Of a stretch of 64,000 nt of DNA, positions 44,425 through 53,273 are shown piece after piece. Both the position numbers and the translations under genes were made by a program. Under the pieces are notes generated by a model. That model was not told the origin of the DNA and ran no database searches. It worked only from the letters and a program-made list of their open reading frames with translations. This DNA comes from JBEVJC01 sp040510375 (GTDB lineage Bacteria > Bacteroidota > Bacteroidia > Chitinophagales > Chitinophagaceae). The stretch's first letter is position 1, and each line of letters begins with the position of its first letter. The stretch covers positions 1 to 64,000 of the forward strand of contig JBEVJC010000010.1 of NCBI GenBank assembly GCA_040510375.1, given 5' to 3'.

Positions 44425-44497
44425 CAGGGCACACATTAATAATACAAATTTTGATACTATATTGATAATTTATTACAGTTAACTCAAAACGAACAGG

Positions 44498-45382
44498 ATG
44501 GCAGCGAAAATACTTCGTGAAATCACCCCTCTGACAGAAAGTGATTGTTTCATATTTTTCACCTGCACACGGGCAGATCTCGATTTTCCATTGCATTACC
44601 ATGAGGAACTTGAAATAAATTTTTTCATGAATGCCAGCGGGGCGAAACGTATGGTGGGTGACCATATTGGGGAGCTGGACGATTTTGAGCTGGTGCTTAT
44701 CGGATCCGGCCTGCAACACGGTTGGTATAAGCATAAATGTGTAAGCGATGATATCAGGCAGGTGACCATTCAGTTTCACCCCGACCTGTTTGACCGCAGG
44801 TTCCTTCAGCGCCACCAGATGGGCTTTATCAGGACGATGTTCGAAAAATCTGTAAAGGGAATTGCCTTTTCAAGGGAGACTGCAGTAGCCATTATGCCCC
44901 GCCTCCTGGACCTGCCACAGAAACAGGGTTTCGATTCGGTAATTGAGCTTATGTCAATACTGCACGACCTGTCTACTTCCCGGCACATACGCACTTTATC
45001 CGACGGATCGTTTGGAAATAACCAGTCCGTCGCTTATAACAGTCGCCGGGTGGGGAGTGTGATGCAATACCTGCAGAAGAATTTTGATAAAAAAATATTA
45101 CTGAGTGATGTGGCAAAAATAGCCGGTATGACAGAAGTTGCACTCAGCCGTTTTTTCAAACTGCGTACAGGAAATACTTTCATTGATACACTGAACGAAG
45201 TGAGGCTTGGACACGCCTCGCGCCTGCTGATTGACTCTACCCAAAGTATTACTGAGATAGCATACAAATGTGGCTTCAACAATATCTCTAACTTTAACCG
45301 GTTGTTCAGGAAAAAGAAACAATGCACTCCAAAGGAATTCAGGAGATCCTATACCACATCGGGAGAAAGAACATTTGTGTAA
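44498..45382 (+). CDS. AraC-family transcriptional regulator 1 (divergent from susC)
   Basis: Protein of 294 residues. The N-terminal half is a cupin-like sensor domain (LDFPLHYHEELEINFFMNAS, VLIGSGLQHGW), suited to binding a small sugar. The C-terminal half has two helix-turn-helix motifs (LLSDVAKIAGMTEVALSRFF and ITEIAYKCGFNNISNFNRLF) followed by KCTPKEFRRSY-like ending. It is divergent from susC, the expected position for a regulator of the hemicellulose locus. A second AraC gene begins at the very next base after its stop codon. Confidence 0.9.
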   Translation: MAAKILREITPLTESDCFIFFTCTRADLDFPLHYHEELEINFFMNASGAKRMVGDHIGELDDFELVLIGSGLQHGWYKHKCVSDDIRQVTIQFHPDLFDRRFLQRHQMGFIRTMFEKSVKGIAFSRETAVAIMPRLLDLPQKQGFDSVIELMSILHDLSTSRHIRTLSDGSFGNNQSVAYNSRRVGSVMQYLQKNFDKKILLSDVAKIAGMTEVALSRFFKLRTGNTFIDTLNEVRLGHASRLLIDSTQSITEIAYKCGFNNISNFNRLFRKKKQCTPKEFRRSYTTSGERTFV

Positions 45383-46273
45383 ATGCAGATAATAAAGAAA
45401 TACCCTCTTGGCCAGCTCTTTGGGACGCCTCTGGAAAAAAGGGATTTTGTAATACTCAGAAGCGAAGAAATATTTAGGTTGATTGGGGATGATGTTAGTT
45501 CCGGTATTCAAAAGTATCATCGGCACGACTTCTACGCCATCTTCTGGATAGAAAGCGGGGAGCTGTTACAAAAACTGGACGGGAGAACGTATACCTTAAA
45601 CAAGAGTGATATTTTTATCGCTTGCCCGGGGCAGGTCCACGAGAATGATTTTGGTCGTACCCCCCATGAGGTAAAAGGCGGGGCTTTACTGTTCACAACA
45701 GAGTTCCTCCAGCAACTAAGACACAATACATCAATTTCTGAACTGACATTTCTCGACAATGTTTTCTCCAATCCGCATTTGTCGATTCCTGATGAAGAAT
45801 GGGAAAACTTTTTAAGCATGGTACAGCTGCTATTCAGTGGAATGAACAGGAAGCTGCCTAATCTGGCATTGGTAAAATCTTTGCTTTCTGCTGTTCTGAT
45901 TTCCATCCAGCAATCCATTGATACTACCATAACCCGGACAAATACGGCCAGGCATATGGAAATATATAAAAACTTCAAGCACCTGCTGGAACTCCATTTT
46001 AAAGAGAGCAAAGAGATCGGGTTTTACAGTGAACAATTACATCTCAGTCAAAGGCATCTTAACAGATTGCTGAAGGAAGCAACCGATAAAACGGCTGCTG
46101 ATATGATTCGGGGCCGCTCCATGCTGGAAGCAAGACGATTGCTGAACTATACGCAGATGAATATAGCAGAAATAGCCTGGAGTTTAGGATACCAGGACCA
46201 GTCTTATTTTACCAAACTTTTCAGGAAGGAAACCGGGCAGACTCCCCAGGCCTATCGCCAGTCAATGTCCTGA
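45383..46273 (+). CDS. AraC-family transcriptional regulator 2 (tandem)
   Basis: Protein of 296 residues beginning immediately after the TAA of the first AraC gene, so the two are translationally linked. The sensor half has YHRHDFYAIFWIESGELLQK and DIFIACPGQVHEND, a cupin with His ligands. The DNA-binding half has LHLSQRHLNRLLKEATDKTA and IAEIAWSLGYQDQSYFTKLF, ending FRKETGQTPQAYRQS. The pair has different sensor domains, so they may respond to different sugars or form a heteromeric switch. An SDR gene follows after 84 bp. Confidence 0.9.
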   Translation: MQIIKKYPLGQLFGTPLEKRDFVILRSEEIFRLIGDDVSSGIQKYHRHDFYAIFWIESGELLQKLDGRTYTLNKSDIFIACPGQVHENDFGRTPHEVKGGALLFTTEFLQQLRHNTSISELTFLDNVFSNPHLSIPDEEWENFLSMVQLLFSGMNRKLPNLALVKSLLSAVLISIQQSIDTTITRTNTARHMEIYKNFKHLLELHFKESKEIGFYSEQLHLSQRHLNRLLKEATDKTAADMIRGRSMLEARRLLNYTQMNIAEIAWSLGYQDQSYFTKLFRKETGQTPQAYRQSMS

Positions 46274-46316
46274 AATTACCAGTACTCAGCCAGATAGTCA
46301 TAAAAAGCCGGCGCTT

Positions 46317-46352
46317 CTGAACGGAACTTTGTCCTGTTAAAACAAAACAGGA
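46317..46352 (+). promoter_or_regulatory. Leader of the SDR gene with shared motif and inverted repeat
   Basis: CTGAACGGAACTTTG (46317-46331) is almost identical to CTGAACGAACTTTG upstream of the AraC-linked SDR at 58023. It ends in a GAACTTTG -7-like element. TCCTGTT-N7-AACAGGA (46332-46352) is a perfect 7-bp inverted repeat directly before the start codon. Confidence 0.5.
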
Positions 46353-46357
46353 TTATC

Positions 46358-47089
46358 ATGAAAAGTTTAGAAAATAAAACAGCAGTAATTACCGGCGCAA
46401 CTTCCGGAATGGCTTTGGCAACTGCAAAGCTTTTTGTAAGTGAAGGTGCCTATGTATATATTACCGGGCGCAGGCAGGATAAACTGGATGAGGCAGTAAG
46501 GAGTATTGGTAGTAATGTAAAAGGAATTCAGGGAGACGCTGCAAACCTGGCCGACCTTGACAGGTTATTTGAGATCGTAAAAAAAGAAAAAGGAAAGATT
46601 GATATACTTTTCGCCAATGCCGGAGCGGGCGACTTTGGCCCCCTGGGTATGATTACCGAAGAGCATTTCGAAAAACTATTCAGCCTGAACGTGAAAGCAG
46701 TGGTTTTTGCAGTACAAAAGGCATTACCCATTTTCAATGATGGCGGATCGATCATAATGACCGGATCCATTGCGGCAGTAAAAGGCTTTGCAGGTTTGGG
46801 TTTGTATGGAGCCAGCAAAGCTGCGCTACGCTCACTGGCAAGGACATGGACCAGTGAGTTAAGAGAAAGAAATATCAGGGTGAATGTTATAAACCCTGGC
46901 CCGATTGACTCAGAATTCTTCAATTCCGGGCCGAAGGAAGCGCAGGATTTCCTCATCTCGATGGTTCCCATGGGTAGAAAAGGAAAACCGGAAGAGATAG
47001 CCTCCGCTGCTTTGTTCCTCGCCTCCCCCGCATCAGGTTTTATTACCGGAATCGAACTACCGGTTGATGGCGGATTGGCCCAGGTATAA
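46358..47089 (+). CDS. SDR family oxidoreductase
   Basis: Classical SDR of 243 residues. The nucleotide site is AVITGATSGMALATAKLF, in which the third conserved Gly of T-G-x3-G-x-G is Ala. FANAGAGDFG, the Ser region IIMTGSIAAVKG and the catalytic YGASKAALRSLART are present. The end GFITGIELPVDGG is FabG-like. It follows two AraC genes on the same strand with its own leader. Substrate unknown. Confidence 0.88.
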   Translation: MKSLENKTAVITGATSGMALATAKLFVSEGAYVYITGRRQDKLDEAVRSIGSNVKGIQGDAANLADLDRLFEIVKKEKGKIDILFANAGAGDFGPLGMITEEHFEKLFSLNVKAVVFAVQKALPIFNDGGSIIMTGSIAAVKGFAGLGLYGASKAALRSLARTWTSELRERNIRVNVINPGPIDSEFFNSGPKEAQDFLISMVPMGRKGKPEEIASAALFLASPASGFITGIELPVDGGLAQV

Positions 47090-47390
47090 ACGGAGCGACA
47101 CCACTTGGGGAACGTGGGCAACTCGAAAAAATCGCCACAAAGTTGTATTTCAAAAAGTGGTTTGTGATGTACTACTTGATTTAAGAATGGACAAATTATT
47201 TTCCTGAAAACTAATGGCACACCAGTTGTGATATTTTTATGTTTAAAAAACCGGAATGGTATCTGCCGGACAAACGAATAGCCGCGTCGCCACAAATATT
47301 GGGATTAATATCTGGCAACTGACGGCGGAAAAGAATGTTCCAGTACCAAAATCAACCGGGAGAAGTTTTATCCAACTTAAAAATGCCGGT
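47090..47390. other. Region upstream of the carbonic anhydrase gene
   Basis: An ATG at 47256 is in frame with the carbonic anhydrase, but the extension (VSAGQTNSRVATNIGINIWQ) has no relation to the family and is unlikely to be translated. No exact promoter match or hairpin was found. Confidence 0.35.
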
Positions 47391-48011
47391 ATGTATACAC
47401 ACTCCAAAGAATTCAGGGATCAGCTGACACCCGATCTTGCCCTGGGGTTGCTAAAGGAGGGTAATAGCCGTTTCATGCATAACCTGACCATGAACCGAAA
47501 CCTGTTGCAACAGGTAAATGCAACGGCAGATGGTCAGTTTCCATTTGCCACCATACTCAGTTGTATGGATTCAAGGACCTCTGCCGAACTGATCTTTGAC
47601 CAGGGGTTGGGAGATATTTTCAGTATACGCATTGCGGGTAATATAGTCAATGACGATATACTGGGAAGTATGGAATACGCTACAAAAGTGGTAGGCACCA
47701 AACTCATACTGGTACTGGGCCATTCCAATTGCGGGGCGATCGCCGCTGCATGTAATGCTGTGGCACTCGGACATCTTACCGGCCTGTTAAATAAAATAAA
47801 ACCGGTTATAGATAGCGAAACATCGATTAAGGAACAAAGAAATGGCAATAATGGCGAATTTGTGAAAAGCATCACGAAACTTAATGTAACCCATGCAATC
47901 GGGGACATTAAAACTCAAAGTGAAATTATCAGCGATCTTGTAACTGCAGGGAAATTAGCGATCGCGGGCGGCGTATACCAGGTAGAAACAGGGGAGGTGT
48001 TGTTTTTTTGA
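47391..48011 (+). CDS. Beta-class carbonic anhydrase
   Basis: Protein of 206 residues catalysing reversible hydration of CO2 to bicarbonate. The zinc site is complete: Cys58 and Asp60 in ILSCMDSRTSAEL, then His111 and Cys114 in LVLGHSNCGAI. The catalytic Arg is Arg62. RIAGNIVNDDILGSMEYA is the usual strand before the second motif. I start at the ATG at 47391 because the following MYTHSKEFRDQLTPDLALGL is in the expected place; an upstream in-frame ATG would add 45 unrelated residues. No bicarbonate transporter is adjacent. Confidence 0.9.
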   Translation: MYTHSKEFRDQLTPDLALGLLKEGNSRFMHNLTMNRNLLQQVNATADGQFPFATILSCMDSRTSAELIFDQGLGDIFSIRIAGNIVNDDILGSMEYATKVVGTKLILVLGHSNCGAIAAACNAVALGHLTGLLNKIKPVIDSETSIKEQRNGNNGEFVKSITKLNVTHAIGDIKTQSEIISDLVTAGKLAIAGGVYQVETGEVLFF

Positions 48012-48086
48012 ATTTACGATTATAATATCCGTCTTCATATTGACTGGTCAGCTGGAGGTCAGTTGCATGCAGGATATGAGCAGAGG

Positions 48087-48428
48087 TTACATAACAAAAT
48101 CCTGGTCTGACCTTACAAATATTTCTGAGACTTCGTACATACCAGGTTCAAACCTGGCAATTTTAAGCGCTTCATCCAAAAATGGGGAAGCCGCGGAATT
48201 GTTCCGCATATTCTGATAGGCTTCAATACTTTCCCATTGCGCATACATGGTGACTTTTGATCCGTCAATACCGCGGTGTAAACTCGCAGAAATAAATCCG
48301 GCTACTTTACTTACCGTGCTTTCAGTTGCCAATTTCAGCAGGTTCAAAAGTTTGCCCTGGTTTTCCGCCTCCACAGTAAACACGTTGATCAGCGTCAGGT
48401 ATTTTTTTTCTTTGGAGATCGTTATCAT
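48087..48428 (-). CDS. Antibiotic-biosynthesis-monooxygenase (ABM) domain protein
   Basis: Small dimeric alpha/beta-barrel type protein of 113 residues. The typical pattern is present: LTLINVFTVEAENQGKLLNL, GFISASLHRGIDGSKVTMYA, then QWESIEAYQNM and a helix FLDEALKIARF. ABM proteins act as quinol or polyketide oxygenases, or as small heme/flavin-free stress proteins. No operon partner is adjacent and the substrate is unknown. Confidence 0.8.
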   Translation of the reverse strand: MITISKEKKYLTLINVFTVEAENQGKLLNLLKLATESTVSKVAGFISASLHRGIDGSKVTMYAQWESIEAYQNMRNNSAASPFLDEALKIARFEPGMYEVSEIFVRSDQDFVM

Positions 48429-48488
48429 AAAATATTTATGAATGATTGGAACATTTTCGCAGGGTTCGGTATTTGATCTTTATTTGTA

Positions 48489-49070
48489 TTAGTGAATCAA
48501 TTTTGTTTTCTCGATAAGGTCGGTGATTTCATCTGCCGACTGCTGTACGGACTGGCCAGGCTTAAAACCCAGGGTACTAAACCGTATGATACCATTGGGA
48601 TCAATAAAGTATTGGGCTGGTATGCCTTGCATCCGGTATTTTTTAAATGTCACATCCATTTTTCCGTCATCTCCTTTTTCATCATACACTACATGGAAAG
48701 GATAATTGGTTTTTGCCAGAAACTTTTTTACCAGCTCAGGATAATTATCCACTTTCTCCCTGGTGTCGATAAAAAGAAACGCAACTTCCGGATCATTTGC
48801 ATATTTATCTACCACCATTTTAACGGAAGGGAAGGACTCCCGGCATGGCATGCACCAGGTGGCCCAGAAATCCAGGACAAGCACCTTTCCTTTATAGTCT
48901 TTAAGGGAAACATTTTTACCATCAATATCTTTTAACTGAAAGTCGGGGGCTTTGATATTGATTGTACTATCTGATGTTGACGGGGCGTTGGATCCAGGTT
49001 TATTTGCTGCAGGTGTAAAACTGCAGATAACTATACCTGCAAGTGAAAAGGCGACTACCAGTTTTTTCAT
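48489..49070 (-). CDS. TlpA-like thioredoxin-fold protein
   Basis: Exported or membrane-anchored thioredoxin of 193 residues. The N-terminus MKKLVVAFSLAGIVICSF is a signal or anchor. The redoxin fold follows with APDFQLKDIDGKNVSLKDYK, then VLVLDFWATWCMPCRESFPS with the Cys-Met-Pro-Cys active site, and IPAQYFIDPNGIIRFSTLGF. It would reduce or oxidise disulfides in the periplasm. I use the ATG at 49070; the longer frame upstream lacks a signal. It lies between an ABM protein and an HxlR regulator. Confidence 0.85.
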   Translation of the reverse strand: MKKLVVAFSLAGIVICSFTPAANKPGSNAPSTSDSTINIKAPDFQLKDIDGKNVSLKDYKGKVLVLDFWATWCMPCRESFPSVKMVVDKYANDPEVAFLFIDTREKVDNYPELVKKFLAKTNYPFHVVYDEKGDDGKMDVTFKKYRMQGIPAQYFIDPNGIIRFSTLGFKPGQSVQQSADEITDLIEKTKLIH

Positions 49071-49218
49071 TTTTATAAATCCGTTAATGTTTTCCTGTAA
49101 TAATTCCTGTTGTTTACTTACTTTCCCAAGAAGTAAAATTAAACGCAATGATACAGCTACAACTTGTAGAAAAACGTTAAAATGTTGTAAGGTTGTAAAA
49201 ATTTTTCCGGAGTTCCAG

Positions 49219-49575
49219 CTATGATGTTCCGATTATTTCTTTTCGGTGTTCCAGTCCCCAATCTGTCAGGTTTTTGATTATGGTCTGTAATGTGCGGCCA
49301 TGTTTCGTGAGTTCATACTGGACGGTTATGGGATGCGTATCCAATACTGTTCTTGTTACCAGTTTGTTTATCTCCAGTTCCTTTAATTCCTTACTCAACA
49401 TTTTATTCGATATCCCAACCACGTCGTTTAAAATATCAGAGAACCTCCGTTTGTTGTAATGACAGATTGATGAAATGATATAGATCTTCCATTTCCCGTT
49501 AAGTACGTCCATGGCATCGTGGACAGCCATCATTTTCCGTTTGTGATCCTTTTCAAATTCTTTAGTGCACTCCAT
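49219..49575 (-). CDS. HxlR-family transcriptional regulator
   Basis: Winged-helix protein of 118 residues: DVLNGKWKIYIISSICHYNK, RRFSDILNDVVGISNKMLSK, ELKELEINKLVTRTVLDTHP and VQYELTKHGRTLQTIIKNLT in order. HxlR proteins sense reactive electrophiles or redox changes, often through a Cys near the N-terminus; here the Cys3 in MECTKEFE is a candidate. It is divergent from an SDR gene. The 184-bp spacer holds several GTTAC boxes that are probably its operators. Confidence 0.9.
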   Translation of the reverse strand: MECTKEFEKDHKRKMMAVHDAMDVLNGKWKIYIISSICHYNKRRFSDILNDVVGISNKMLSKELKELEINKLVTRTVLDTHPITVQYELTKHGRTLQTIIKNLTDWGLEHRKEIIGTS

Positions 49576-49577
49576 AT

Positions 49578-49653
49578 GTTACTTTGTTACTTCCAGGTTA
49601 CAGTTACTTTTCTATACAAAGTAACTAAAATATATTCATACAGTCTAGCTTTA
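49578..49653. promoter_or_regulatory. Cluster of HxlR-type operators and SDR promoter
   Basis: GTTACTTTGT (49578-49587) and its complement ACAAAGTAAC (49616-49625) form a perfect 10-bp inverted repeat 28 nt apart. Further GTTAC boxes occur at 49586-49590, 49597-49601 and 49603-49607. TAGCTTTA (49646-49653) is a -7-like element for the plus-strand SDR, and the ACAAAGTAAC arm falls at its -33 position. This layout suits repression by the divergent HxlR protein. Confidence 0.65.
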
Positions 49654-49759
49654 CAATTCACCGGGCAGTTTTTATCTCCTGCATCTGGCGGCGCGGGCCG
49701 GATCAGAGAGGTTGAAACCATATCTGGTGGAGTTTCAGGAATTAAAAAAAACAATAAAA

Positions 49760-50530
49760 ATGAGTAAGTTAAAAAACAAGGTAACAGTAATAACAGGAGG
49801 GAATAGTGGTATTGGTTTCGGCATTGCGGAGGCTTTTAAAGAAGAAGGCGCTGTGGGAACGATCACGGGAAGAAACCAGGAAACGCTTGACAGGTCCGTT
49901 AAACAACTTGGAACAGGTTTTATAGGTATCAAAGCCGACGTAACAAAGAAGGAAGACCTGGATCGGATATTTAAAGACAGCTTTGACAGGTTTGGCAAAA
50001 TTGATTCGCTGGTGGTCAATGCTGGTGGTATTGTAGAGGGGAGCCCCATGTTGGCCATTTCTGAAATAACAGAAGAGAATTACGACCAGTATATGAACCT
50101 GAATTTAAAGAGTTCCTATTTTACAGTCCAGAAAGCACTACCCTATTTACGCGACGGGGCCTCCATCATTCTCATTGGTTCAAGCGCGGCGCACCGTGCG
50201 GCGCCGGGAATGGCAGTATACAGCGCAGCTAAAGCTGCAATTGTATCCTTCGCAAGGGGTTTGTCGCTTGATTTGCTGGACAGGAAAATCAGGGTAAATG
50301 CGCTATCACCTGGTTCCGTTGATACACCGGTATTTGATAAAGCAGTACCGAAGGAACAAGTGGATCATGTTAAAAAAATCTGGATTGACCAGATCCCTGT
50401 GGGTCGTATGGGGCAACCATCTGATATTGGGAAAGCAGCGGTATTCCTGGCTTCCGACGACTCTTCATTTGTTGTTGGTACGGAAATCCTCTCCGACGGG
50501 GGCATGACAAATATCATGGTGATGAAATAA
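49760..50530 (+). CDS. SDR family oxidoreductase (HxlR-linked)
   Basis: Classical SDR of 256 residues. VTVITGGNSGIGFGIAEAFK, VVNAGGIVEGSP, the Ser region IILIGSSAAHRAAPG and the catalytic YSAAKAAIVSFARG are all present. The end SSFVVGTEILSDGGM is FabG-like. I use the ATG at 49760, because the open frame upstream runs through the promoter region. Divergent HxlR regulator and operator boxes suggest electrophile-inducible expression. Confidence 0.9.
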   Translation: MSKLKNKVTVITGGNSGIGFGIAEAFKEEGAVGTITGRNQETLDRSVKQLGTGFIGIKADVTKKEDLDRIFKDSFDRFGKIDSLVVNAGGIVEGSPMLAISEITEENYDQYMNLNLKSSYFTVQKALPYLRDGASIILIGSSAAHRAAPGMAVYSAAKAAIVSFARGLSLDLLDRKIRVNALSPGSVDTPVFDKAVPKEQVDHVKKIWIDQIPVGRMGQPSDIGKAAVFLASDDSSFVVGTEILSDGGMTNIMVMK

Positions 50531-50541
50531 TTATCAGAACG

Positions 50542-50576
50542 GGTAGCATGCAGTCAACGGACAACTGCATGTTACC
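50542..50576 (+). terminator. Terminator-like hairpin after the HxlR-linked SDR
   Basis: A 13-bp stem (GGTAGCATGCAGT / ACTGCATGTTACC, with one G-U pair) around a 9-nt loop begins 12 nt after the stop codon. The following T-run is short (TTCTGTC). Confidence 0.65.
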
Positions 50577-50653
50577 TTCTGTCTAAAAAATTCCAACTAA
50601 AACAGATCATTGAACTATTGACCTGGGTTGTAATCATACATCTGCGCAACAAT

Positions 50654-53074
50654 TTAATCAGCCGCCTTCATGCTTTTTACCGGGTTCATCACCGCTGTTT
50701 TTATGGCTTGTATACTGACGGTCAGGATGGCAATTGACAACGCTGTAAAACCAGAAAGCAGGAATACAAATACATCAACAGAAACGTGGAAGGCGAAACT
50801 TTCAAGCCACCTGGTCATGGTAAACCAACTGACAGGCCATGCAATGGCTATTGCAATGAGCACAAGTACCACAAAGTCTTTCGAAAGCAAAACTACCAAC
50901 GATGATTCGGAAGCACCCAGCACCTTCCGTATTCCAAATTCTTTTGTACGGATTCGCGCTGCATATGCGGACAGGCCAAACAATCCAAGGCAGGAGATAA
51001 AGACGGCAAAACCGGCAAATATTTTAAAGACATTGCTCAAACGTTTTTCGGAGTCGTAGAGATGATTGAGATTTTCATCCAGGAAGCTGTAGGTAAACCT
51101 GGCTGAAGGAGCCAATGACCGTACATTTTGTTGTATAAACTTCAGGGTCTGCGGAACCTGGTTTGGCCTTACTTTTAGCAGGAGGTAGTTGGCAGCATTG
51201 GGGTTGCGTTCAATTACCAGCGGCTCAATCCCGGCATGGAGACTTGCAAAATTAAAATCCTTTACGATGCCTACGATCGTGCCGGTATCACTATTGAGCA
51301 GCGCCTTTTTGCCAATGGGATTTTTCAGGTTATAAACCTTCACGGCCGCCTCGTTCAAAATAAATTCATATTGTTTTTTATCCGGCGACCAGTTTGAAAA
51401 ATCCCTCCCCTGGAGCAAGTGTAAATGAAGGGTTTTAAGCAGGTGTTCGTCGGCCCATAATGCACGTGCACCAACCTGGTCATCCCCGCCCGACTGATTG
51501 CCTGGATCAAGGTCCCTAAAATCATACTTACCAAACCTTTCACCGGGCAGTGTCGACAATACAGAGTGACTTACGATATCCGGATTATTGTCAATATTGT
51601 TCATGAATGCACTGTAGTTGGTCCACATATCCCTATACATGGTAATGGCCACCACCTGCTCCTTATCAAACCCGAGGTCTTTATTGTGAAACAGCTGCAT
51701 CTGGCGGTAAATAACAATAGTTCCCACTATCATAAATACTGAAATAGCAAACTGGAATACTGTTAGTCCTTTGCGGACCAGGTGCACAGAAGACCCGCGC
51801 AGCTTTTTTTCCTTCAGCGAGTTTATGGAATCAAAACCTGCTATAAACCATGCAGGATAGATACCGGAAAGCAGGCCGATGCCAATGATGAATGTGACAA
51901 ACAAAGCAATGTTTGTGATAGTTAAAAGCCGGCTGGTATTAATATCTGTACCGGTTAACTGGTGGTATAAAGGCATTGAAAGTTTGAACAGGATGATTGC
52001 CAGGATTGCAGCAAACATTGTTACCAGCATTGATTCTCCCAGGAACTGTATAAGCAGTTGCGACTTTGTAGCGCCTGCTATCCTGCGCAACCCAATTTCC
52101 TTCACACGGTCAAAGGCCTGGGCAGTAGAGATATTGATGAAGTTGACCGCGGCTATCAGTAATATAAATAATGCTGCTATGGAAAAAATATAAACATAGG
52201 TAACATCACTGGTGGTTGCCATTTCTTTCTCCAGTCCTGGCCGAAGGTGGATCGCTGTTACCGGCTGCAATATCACCCCGGTTGTTTTTAAAATATCTTC
52301 TTTGGACTTGCCATTTTCAGAAAAGAAGCTGGCAGTGAAATCCGGAAGCTTACTCTCAATAATCTTCGGGGGAACATTGTTTTTCAGCAGTATATATGTG
52401 TAGAACCCATACCAGTCGCGCGTTTCCATACTACCTTTATCCATGTAACGGGTAATGGTGGGTAACGAAACCAGGTAATCAAACTTCAGGTGGCTGGGGA
52501 AGCCAAATTCATCCACCACACCAGTTACAGTGAGCGGAAAATCCTGGGTGTCATCGCGCAGCGTTTTACCAACAGCACTGGTGTTTCCAAAATATTTTTT
52601 AGCGGTTGCCTTTGTTAGAATAATTGCATCGGGAACCGACAAAGCAGTCGCAGGATCACCTTCCACAAACTTCAGGTCAAACATATTGATAACGCCCTGT
52701 TCAGCTAAAAACCCGCCTTTTTCTTCAAACCGGTTTACCTGGCCATTGACCGTACTGCTTAAAAGCAGGTAGGGGTAAGGTCGGTAAAAACGAACTATAT
52801 CTTCGATGCCGGTCAGTTCCCGCTTCATTTCAGGACCCATAACCGGAGCGGTTGCTGCCCAGTGGCGTGTATTTTCTCCCGTATTTTTAACCGTTACCCG
52901 AAATATCCTTTCTGCCTTCGATAATCCTTTATCGTAACTCAGCTCCTGGTTAACATGGAGGACAATAAACATGGTGCAGGTTATACCAACAGACAGCCCG
53001 AAAATATTGATCGCAGAGTATGCCTTTCTATTGAACAGGTTCCTCAGTGCTGATCTCAGATAGTTTCTTAGCAT
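50654..53074 (-). CDS. FtsX-type ABC transporter permease (MacB-like)
   Basis: Inner-membrane protein of 806 residues. It opens MLRNYLRSALRNLFNRKAYS and INIFGLSVGITCTMFIVLHV, then has a MacB-type periplasmic core domain and the FtsX domain (AFDRVKEIGLRRIAGATKSQ, LIQFLGESMLVTMFAAILA). A second core plus FtsX part follows (IRTKEFGIRKVLGASESSLV), ending AVMNPVKSMKAAD. This duplicated form is the common Bacteroidota type of efflux or lipoprotein-release permease. The ATPase is not adjacent. The ATG at 53074 is preferred to an in-frame TTG upstream. Confidence 0.9.
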   Translation of the reverse strand: MLRNYLRSALRNLFNRKAYSAINIFGLSVGITCTMFIVLHVNQELSYDKGLSKAERIFRVTVKNTGENTRHWAATAPVMGPEMKRELTGIEDIVRFYRPYPYLLLSSTVNGQVNRFEEKGGFLAEQGVINMFDLKFVEGDPATALSVPDAIILTKATAKKYFGNTSAVGKTLRDDTQDFPLTVTGVVDEFGFPSHLKFDYLVSLPTITRYMDKGSMETRDWYGFYTYILLKNNVPPKIIESKLPDFTASFFSENGKSKEDILKTTGVILQPVTAIHLRPGLEKEMATTSDVTYVYIFSIAALFILLIAAVNFINISTAQAFDRVKEIGLRRIAGATKSQLLIQFLGESMLVTMFAAILAIILFKLSMPLYHQLTGTDINTSRLLTITNIALFVTFIIGIGLLSGIYPAWFIAGFDSINSLKEKKLRGSSVHLVRKGLTVFQFAISVFMIVGTIVIYRQMQLFHNKDLGFDKEQVVAITMYRDMWTNYSAFMNNIDNNPDIVSHSVLSTLPGERFGKYDFRDLDPGNQSGGDDQVGARALWADEHLLKTLHLHLLQGRDFSNWSPDKKQYEFILNEAAVKVYNLKNPIGKKALLNSDTGTIVGIVKDFNFASLHAGIEPLVIERNPNAANYLLLKVRPNQVPQTLKFIQQNVRSLAPSARFTYSFLDENLNHLYDSEKRLSNVFKIFAGFAVFISCLGLFGLSAYAARIRTKEFGIRKVLGASESSLVVLLSKDFVVLVLIAIAIAWPVSWFTMTRWLESFAFHVSVDVFVFLLSGFTALSIAILTVSIQAIKTAVMNPVKSMKAAD

Positions 53075-53230
53075 ATGGCTTGAAGGTTTTCCAATTCTAT
53101 CCAAGACAATGCCAGTGGGAAATGAAGCTGTTAATCAGATACTTAATTACTATCAAAAGATTAATTGTCCGCTTATGATACAAACAGTGTCCGGTTTATA
53201 ATTCAACAGACCCGACCTGAAATAGTAATT

Positions 53231-53260
53231 GAAAAAGAAAGCCGGCAATCCGGTACCGGC
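53231..53260 (-). terminator. Intrinsic terminator after the double-NTF2 gene
   Basis: On the minus strand, GCCGG and CCGGC form a 5-bp stem around a 10-nt loop, followed by TTTCTTTTTC. It lies 14 nt after the stop codon of the gene ending at 53274. Confidence 0.65.
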
Positions 53261-53273
53261 GTTCCCTCCTGTA

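Noticed and set aside
49578..49625. CRISPR-like repeats (GTTAC boxes)
   Set aside because: Boxes are 5-10 bp, in both orientations and irregularly spaced; they fit operators, not CRISPR repeats.
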